Positions 6,669 to 10,429 of a DNA stretch of 10,429 bases are shown piece by piece; positions within the stretch are counted from its first letter, which is position 1, and every line of letters begins with the position of its first letter. The position numbers and the translations under genes were made by a program. Source of the stretch: Candidatus Bathyarchaeota archaeon (GTDB lineage Archaea; Asgardarchaeota; Lokiarchaeia; Sigyniarchaeales; Sigyniarchaeaceae); the NCBI GenBank assembly GCA_014729935.1, contig WJJB01000490.1, forward strand, positions 1 to 10,429, in the 5' to 3' direction. The notes under the pieces were generated by a model that was not told the origin of the DNA, did no database searches, and saw only the letters and a program-made list of their open reading frames with translations.

Positions 6669-7940
6669 TCAAGTTCCTTTTAGCATGGTTGCATAGTCCC
6701 CCGTCATGTTCAAGAAGAACGTGCCGTACTCGTAGCTGGAATCAATCTCCGTGCCTTCCCACCACTCGTTCCATGTTACGATGCATATCCAGTTGGCACC
6801 GGCAGCGATTGCGTCTTCCCACATCCCGGCATAAGTCCATTGATTGCCATACTCCAGCGTTCCACGTCTATTCTTGACGGATCCATCCCTATCAGGTAGA
6901 TTTGTATCATCGTATCCAGGCATGATGCATGGGGCGAAGTTGATACCTTGCTTCCTCGCGCTTGCCATGCAGTGCTTGTAAAGCTGTCGAATGGTATACG
7001 GGGCGGGTTCTTCATCCTCCCCGGTGTTGTGGAGGAGCGATGCCGTGAGATAGACGTGAAATCCATCGAAGATGTCCGAGAACAGTGGATTCGCCAAGGA
7101 GTCCAGGCCCTTTTCACCCTTTCCATATCCTCCTGCAGCATGCCAGTACAACTTGCCAACCCGTGCTTCTACCGCTTCCCTGATCTGCACCCACCTGTCC
7201 AGGGTGGTTCCCCTTGAAGTAGTTGCCCAGATGAATATCACGGGCGTGCCACCAACCTTGAAGAACTTCGGATGATCGGCATAAGATTCTATGAAATACA
7301 CGATTTCATCAACAATGGCCTGCTCGTGTGCACCATATTCGTCGGGCCAATCCCTTGCATGCTCGAAGTACATGGTGAAGTCCGGAATATTGGTGTATCC
7401 CTCGGTTTCTTCAAGATACCTGGCATAATTCATGTAATTTTCAAAATTTCGATCGATGTACTCGTTTTCAGGCCCCCACCACGTCATTATGAAGGTATCG
7501 ACCCCACAATCCGCTGCGTTTAGCAAGTCTCTCTTTATTTTGGCGGGATCACCCGAATGGTATTCGCCCCATTCCGGAAAATGGGCAGTATTCATCCACG
7601 AGTCGTTCATCGTGAAATCATTATTCAAGACCTCTGTTTCATTTGCTGGTAGGGAGAACTGGTTCACGTATGTCCAGTTTATGGGCTCTGAACCGCCCCA
7701 GTTACCCCGATCTCCTGTATCCACAACTCCAATCGTGGCATTGGTGAAATTCAAGGCGCTGCTATTCCTGTACCAATCATAATAAAACGCCAGCACGTGC
7801 TTTTCATCATCTAACGGGGAGGATCGGGTGGTGGTGAAGAAAGGCACCGAGATGAATGCCAGTGGTAAGATCAGGATTACCATTATCCCTAATGCTCGGG
7901 GTCCATCGTTCAAGCGGGAGTTTATGTCTTGCTCATTCAT
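6669..7940 (-). CDS. Membrane-anchored GH99-like endo-alpha-mannosidase/mannanase
   Basis: 423 residues. Residues 15-36 are an uncleaved-looking hydrophobic signal anchor, so the rest lies outside the cell. The catalytic barrel starts with AFYYDWYRN (51-59), continues with PEWGEYHSGDPAKIKRD (122-138) and GVDTFIMTWWGPE (146-158), and has PGYDDT (341-346) then R358/R359, and TWNEWWEGTEI (389-399). In GH99, the NEW-x-E motif supplies both catalytic carboxylates (E392 and E395 here), and PGY-x-DT precedes it, as in Golgi endo-alpha-1,2-mannosidase and bacterial endo-alpha-1,2-mannanases. These cleave internally in alpha-mannosides. The related WbsX-type glycosyltransferase family shares the TWNEW motif and is the main alternative, but export and the PGYDDT segment favour GH99. 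Start: ATG at 7940 lies 7 nt after the upstream gene's stop, with AAGGGTGA overlapping that stop as Shine-Dalgarno, so the two genes are an operon and likely translationally coupled. The true substrate (N-glycan, S-layer glycan or environmental mannan) is unknown. Confidence 0.78.
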   Translation of the reverse strand: MNEQDINSRLNDGPRALGIMVILILPLAFISVPFFTTTRSSPLDDEKHVLAFYYDWYRNSSALNFTNATIGVVDTGDRGNWGGSEPINWTYVNQFSLPANETEVLNNDFTMNDSWMNTAHFPEWGEYHSGDPAKIKRDLLNAADCGVDTFIMTWWGPENEYIDRNFENYMNYARYLEETEGYTNIPDFTMYFEHARDWPDEYGAHEQAIVDEIVYFIESYADHPKFFKVGGTPVIFIWATTSRGTTLDRWVQIREAVEARVGKLYWHAAGGYGKGEKGLDSLANPLFSDIFDGFHVYLTASLLHNTGEDEEPAPYTIRQLYKHCMASARKQGINFAPCIMPGYDDTNLPDRDGSVKNRRGTLEYGNQWTYAGMWEDAIAAGANWICIVTWNEWWEGTEIDSSYEYGTFFLNMTGDYATMLKGT

Positions 7941-7947
7941 GTTCCAT

Positions 7948-9330
7948 TCACCCTTGATTTAACTGCACGTCCATGTCATTATCTTTTGATATCCGATCAG
8001 CAAATAGCCTCCTGTATTTTGCTTTCAGGATGTCAACCGAGATGATGCTGGTTGCCGTGAATGCGAAATACATGATGCCATAGTAAAACTCGAATTTCCC
8101 ATGATCGTAATCTATTACGAAACTCGCGAACGCGAGGAACAAGCCACAACATAATGGAACAACGATTGCAACAATTTGGCCGGGATAATTTCCTTGTTTT
8201 CCATTACCATCCCTGGTTCGTTTTCCCCATTCCCGGTGCACGTGCATTGAAAGCAAGATTCCCTTGATGATTTTCCACAACGCGTAGACAGCGTATATCG
8301 GGAACATGAAGATCCAGCCGACAAGGAACCACGAGTTGAGAGCCTGCGTGGCTGTCTCCAACAATACGCCTGAAACGACGTAGGGCGCGATCCCCAGTAC
8401 CAACATCAAGGCAAGATCGAGAGGTAAATCCTTGATGGGAAGCTTGAATGGTTGGATGCGGGCATTCCGCAAGGTATTCACCACGATTAGGGTTATCGCT
8501 ACACCATCGATCATCACGAGATGAATGATAGCCATATCGTAGCCGAGAATCGCTGGTAGGGGCACGAAGAACGCGTGCTGGAACCCGTATAGGACCAAGA
8601 TGATGGACACGCCGAAACCGAGACAGGCGAGGATTTTCCATGGTGTTATTCCCGTCCTTCGTATTGGGGCCATGGTGGGCAATTTTGCTTCCATGCCTGA
8701 TTCATCCCTCCCCATCCTGATTTGAACAGCATTAAAAGTCGCGAGAACACCGAATAAACCCGGCAGGATGAACGCTAATAGATTATTCGACCATTTAGTA
8801 CCAAGAAATGCCATGTATTGCACGCTAATACCCCATAATATTCCAGAAACCACCACCGCTGCGACCATGGAGAATCCTTGGTCGCACGTAGTATTTTCAT
8901 GATCATCCACACGCGATCCCATGGCAAGCGTGTTCCCGTGAAACAATGATGCCGCGATGTTTCTGAGCTCACAAGTTAATCCGATTCCAAAGAGAAGCAC
9001 GGGAAGCGAAACCGGTATGGAGTTCGATCTCCCCGGAATAATGATGGCAAGTGGAGGATTCACCAAGATGAGATAGTACCCGATGATGAACACGATATCG
9101 CATACCAGGGAGATCCTGGTATTGATTGGTGGGTTGGCAAGTAACGCGGTCAATAGAACGGTAACAATTATAGCGAGCTCGCACCCGATGATGATAAAGG
9201 TTGAAATACTGCCATACAAGGGCAAATCCGTCCAGAAAATGATGCCAGCCGAGGCATGGTACCACGTGAAAAACCCACTCGTCACCAGGAAGCACGCGAT
9301 GAGCGCGCGAAAATGATCCCAAGTATTCAT
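7948..9330 (-). CDS. Twelve-helix integral membrane protein, possibly MFS-like transporter
   Basis: 460 residues from the ATG at 9330 (MNTWDHFRA). The frame is open further to 9396, but a good TATA box lies at 9368-9377, inside that extension, so a downstream start (9330, or 9342) is far more likely; GGAATGGGA precedes 9330. Twelve hydrophobic segments are visible at about 7-25, 41-64, 73-92, 104-122, 153-175, 182-202, 232-253, 266-287, 303-322, 332-353, 385-405 and 414-434. Helices 6 and 7 are separated by a polar 27-residue loop, the 6+6 layout of major facilitator proteins, and CELRNIAASLF after helix 4 recalls the MFS loop. However, no signature motif is clear and I do not recognise the family. 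It is first in an operon with the GH99-like enzyme, so it may import or export a mannose-containing glycan, or provide membrane functions for glycan processing. Confidence 0.75.
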   Translation of the reverse strand: MNTWDHFRALIACFLVTSGFFTWYHASAGIIFWTDLPLYGSISTFIIIGCELAIIVTVLLTALLANPPINTRISLVCDIVFIIGYYLILVNPPLAIIIPGRSNSIPVSLPVLLFGIGLTCELRNIAASLFHGNTLAMGSRVDDHENTTCDQGFSMVAAVVVSGILWGISVQYMAFLGTKWSNNLLAFILPGLFGVLATFNAVQIRMGRDESGMEAKLPTMAPIRRTGITPWKILACLGFGVSIILVLYGFQHAFFVPLPAILGYDMAIIHLVMIDGVAITLIVVNTLRNARIQPFKLPIKDLPLDLALMLVLGIAPYVVSGVLLETATQALNSWFLVGWIFMFPIYAVYALWKIIKGILLSMHVHREWGKRTRDGNGKQGNYPGQIVAIVVPLCCGLFLAFASFVIDYDHGKFEFYYGIMYFAFTATSIISVDILKAKYRRLFADRISKDNDMDVQLNQG

Positions 9331-9344
9331 GACAAATCCCATTC

Positions 9345-9390
9345 CAAGTTTGCTGCAATTCTTATTACCTTTATAGGTTAAAAAAGGGCA
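9345..9390 (-). promoter_or_regulatory. TATA-box promoter of the membrane protein/GH99 operon
   Basis: On the minus strand TTTTTTAACCTATAAAGG (about 9368-9385) contains TATAAAG (9369-9375). Transcription starting about 25 nt downstream (near 9347-9350) would give a short leader to the ATG at 9330. This is the best-looking TATA box in the window. Confidence 0.55.
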
Positions 9391-9494
9391 CATCATCCAA
9401 ACCTGAACCTGGCATATCCTAATTCGTTCTAGAGATCCTTCTGAAAAAAAACCATGTGGTTCGACCGACTTTTTTTCATGAAGGGAAACACATA

Positions 9495-9860
9495 ATGCGC
9501 TCCCACGTGATGTTCATTAAATCTAAACTGGTGATACCCACGAAAAACTTGACACGATACTGGAAATACGTGATTCTCCTTTCGGGCATGACGCTTGTTG
9601 GTCTGATCTTGGTAGTGGAATCCGCGCTCGGTTTATTGCAAGAACCTCGTGGAGATGGATTCGTGCTTGAACCAATCTCGTTGATCATTGGTCTTGCAGT
9701 TGGGGGCGCGGGTGCTGGTATTCCTGCATTGGTTCGCGCACGCAGGATCAAGCGGAAATGTAATCCATCAACGAACGATGATACCGGGCCCAAAACCAGG
9801 GAAAAGGACAAGAAAAAGAAGCGGCAAACTCACAGGGGCCACGTGACCGTCTTGAAGTGA
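9495..9860 (+). CDS. Small two-helix membrane protein with a lysine/arginine-rich tail
   Basis: The ATG at 9495 is chosen because AAGGGA (9481-9486) stands 8 nt before it; the frame is also open to a GTG at 9456 but that has no ribosome-binding site. The 121-residue product has hydrophobic helices at about 25-48 and 59-80, a short loop between them (QEPRGDGFVLEP), and a tail from 81 on that is rich in Arg and Lys (RARRIKRK and KDKKKKRQTHR). The helix pair is Gly/Ala/Leu-rich in the second segment. I recognise no family. The basic tail is probably cytoplasmic and could contact nucleic acid or acidic partners, but that is only a guess. It is divergent from the 12-helix/GH99 operon, with which it shares the 9331-9494 intergenic region. 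Confidence 0.6.
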   Translation: MRSHVMFIKSKLVIPTKNLTRYWKYVILLSGMTLVGLILVVESALGLLQEPRGDGFVLEPISLIIGLAVGGAGAGIPALVRARRIKRKCNPSTNDDTGPKTREKDKKKKRQTHRGHVTVLK

Positions 9861-9930
9861 AACGGCAAGTGGATTCACATGCCATCCCCTTTTTTTAAAA
9901 CTCTATTGACGTTACTTCAAACCCAGACAA
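9861..9930. other. Spacer between the small membrane protein and the IS607 remnant
   Basis: This short stretch holds a run of T residues (CCCCTTTTTTTAAAACTC, 9888-9905) that probably ends the plus-strand small gene. The right boundary of the IS remnant must lie in or near here, but no terminal repeat can be defined because IS607 elements lack inverted ends and do not duplicate the target. Confidence 0.4.
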
Positions 9931-9934
9931 TCCG

Positions 9935-10015
9935 GACATCGGTGATGTCACGCTGTCCCGGTTACCTGGATGGGTGGTAACGGACACCCGCCGCGGGCGC
10001 GTGTAGCCCCCGGGG
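9935..10015 (-). ncRNA. Possible omega-RNA (reRNA)-like structured 3' end of tnpB
   Basis: Several inverted repeats lie close together: GACATC/GATGTC (9935-9940 with 9944-9949, loop 3), GTTACC/GGTAAC (9961-9966 with 9976-9981, loop 9), ACAC-x-CGCC/GGCG-x-GTGT (9984-9992 with 9996-10004, loop 3) and a CCCC/GGGG palindrome (10008-10015). In known TnpB systems the guide RNA scaffold overlaps the 3' end of tnpB and runs to the right end of the element, so this is where one would expect it. Whether the remnant is transcribed is unknown. Confidence 0.3.
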
Positions 10016-10180
10016 ATAATGGAGCGACGTGGATGCCCCGCGCCGCGTTGAAGTCGCTGTCAAGCGTGGGACCGCATTCGAGGTTGGTGCAGCGAAACGG
10101 TTTTCCCTTTTTCTCGCCGATTTTACCGCAATGGTTGCATATCTTGAAGGTTATATTCGGATTCACGGTCACCCTTGGTT
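9948..10180 (-). pseudogene. tnpB: TnpB (IS607/IS605 accessory RNA-guided nuclease) C-terminal fragment
   Basis: From about 10180 the minus-strand frame reads RVTVNPNITFKICNHCGK, then a second half FRCTNLECG and LDSDFNAARGI, and stops at 9948. This is the end of TnpB: the V-x-VNP strand before the ribbon, the four zinc-ligand cysteines as CxxC and CxxxxC, and the D-x-NAA motif whose Asp is the last RuvC catalytic residue. The usual Y after CG is P and the usual NI is GI, small signs of drift. The remaining 300 or so N-terminal residues, including RuvC-I and -II, are missing, so no nuclease can be made. Its frame is continuous with the tnpA HTH frame upstream, so a 159-residue fusion could in principle be translated, but this is likely accidental. 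Confidence 0.8.
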
Positions 10181-10429
10181 TTTTGCTCGTGTGAAGACAC
10201 CCGGCAATACACGGCGACCCCGGCATCTCCCGATGCCTCGATCTCGTTCTTACCACCAACTCCTTCAAGTTCCCCGGTGATGCCCGGATCTCGGCCAAGC
10301 TCACCCGCCGGTGCCCGCCGGCCGTTTGCGTACATGATGTGTCCCCTGAAATCTCCCAACGATGCAATGTCTTGACAGCCACCCCGATTCTTGCTGCCAC
10401 CAAGCCAATCCTTACCCGTATCACCATCC
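10170..10429 (-). pseudogene. tnpA: IS607 serine recombinase (TnpA) N-terminal fragment, frameshifted
   Basis: The first reading frame (start about 10427, or beyond the window) encodes a MerR-like HTH: IGVAVKTLHRWE, then TAGGHRRVSLAEI, which is the hallmark N-terminus of IS607 transposases. After about 10300 the frame goes on as nonsense, whereas the neighbouring frame reads GVAVYCRVSSHEQKTKGD (about 10220-10166), the start of the serine-recombinase catalytic domain with the nucleophile Ser in CRVSS. A one-base indel between about 10300 and 10230 is therefore needed to rejoin them. The catalytic domain stops abruptly after KTKGD, where tnpB sequence begins. Confidence 0.82.

Larger units (their letters stand above)
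9931..10429 (-). mobile_element. Degenerate IS607-family insertion sequence, internally deleted
   Basis: The start of an IS607-type serine recombinase (TnpA) is followed directly, without the rest of TnpA or most of TnpB, by the C-terminal zinc-ribbon end of TnpB. An intact element would be about 1.7-2 kb, while only about 0.5 kb remains. The segment is more GC-rich than the rest of the window (for example 9987-10015). The left end runs to or past the window edge at 10429. It cannot transpose by itself. Confidence 0.8.

Noticed and set aside
8204..8641. A 145-codon minus-strand frame within the 12-helix membrane protein
   Set aside because: It is Arg/Ser-rich out-of-frame text of a hydrophobic gene with no independent start signal.
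10123..10359. Separate 78-residue gene containing CRVSSHEQ
   Set aside because: It is not a gene of its own but the shifted-frame continuation of the IS607 tnpA fragment.

Overview
The window reads as a piece of an archaeal chromosome. The signs are TATA-like boxes close to start codons, T-rich 3' ends, secreted beta-propeller and PKD surface proteins with a C-terminal membrane anchor, and an IS607-type element with an archaeal-looking TnpB tail. An Asgard (Loki-like) or related archaeon fits best, but that is inference; no rRNA, tRNA or marker protein settles it.

Layout. (1) 1-3242, plus strand: two cell-surface proteins. The first enters from outside the window (partial propeller, four PKD domains, a calcium-binding thrombospondin type 3 stretch, a C-terminal membrane anchor) and ends in a clear hairpin plus T-run terminator. 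The second is a secreted, membrane-anchored seven-bladed SBBP-type propeller. (2) 3280-6392, minus strand: an isoprenylcysteine-carboxyl-methyltransferase-like integral membrane protein and, upstream of it with its own promoter region between, a cobalamin-binding radical SAM protein that carries what looks like a C-terminal SCP-2 lipid-carrier domain. That fusion is the most interesting single item and suggests a lipid or hydrophobic substrate. (3) 6669-9330, minus strand: a two-gene operon of a 12-helix membrane protein and, 7 nt downstream, a membrane-anchored GH99-like endo-alpha-mannosidase with its paired catalytic glutamates intact. This may be a surface or extracellular glycan-processing pair. 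(4) 9495-9860, plus strand: a small two-helix membrane protein with a very basic tail, divergent from the operon. (5) about 9931-10429, minus strand: a decayed IS607-family element in which the 5' end of tnpA (HTH plus start of the serine recombinase domain, frameshifted) is joined by an internal deletion to the 3' end of tnpB (zinc ribbon and last RuvC motif). The retained tnpB 3' end is full of short hairpins and could still specify an omega-RNA-like transcript.

No CRISPR array, tRNA, rRNA or complete mobile element was seen. Apart from the two-gene operon, genes appear to be separately transcribed.
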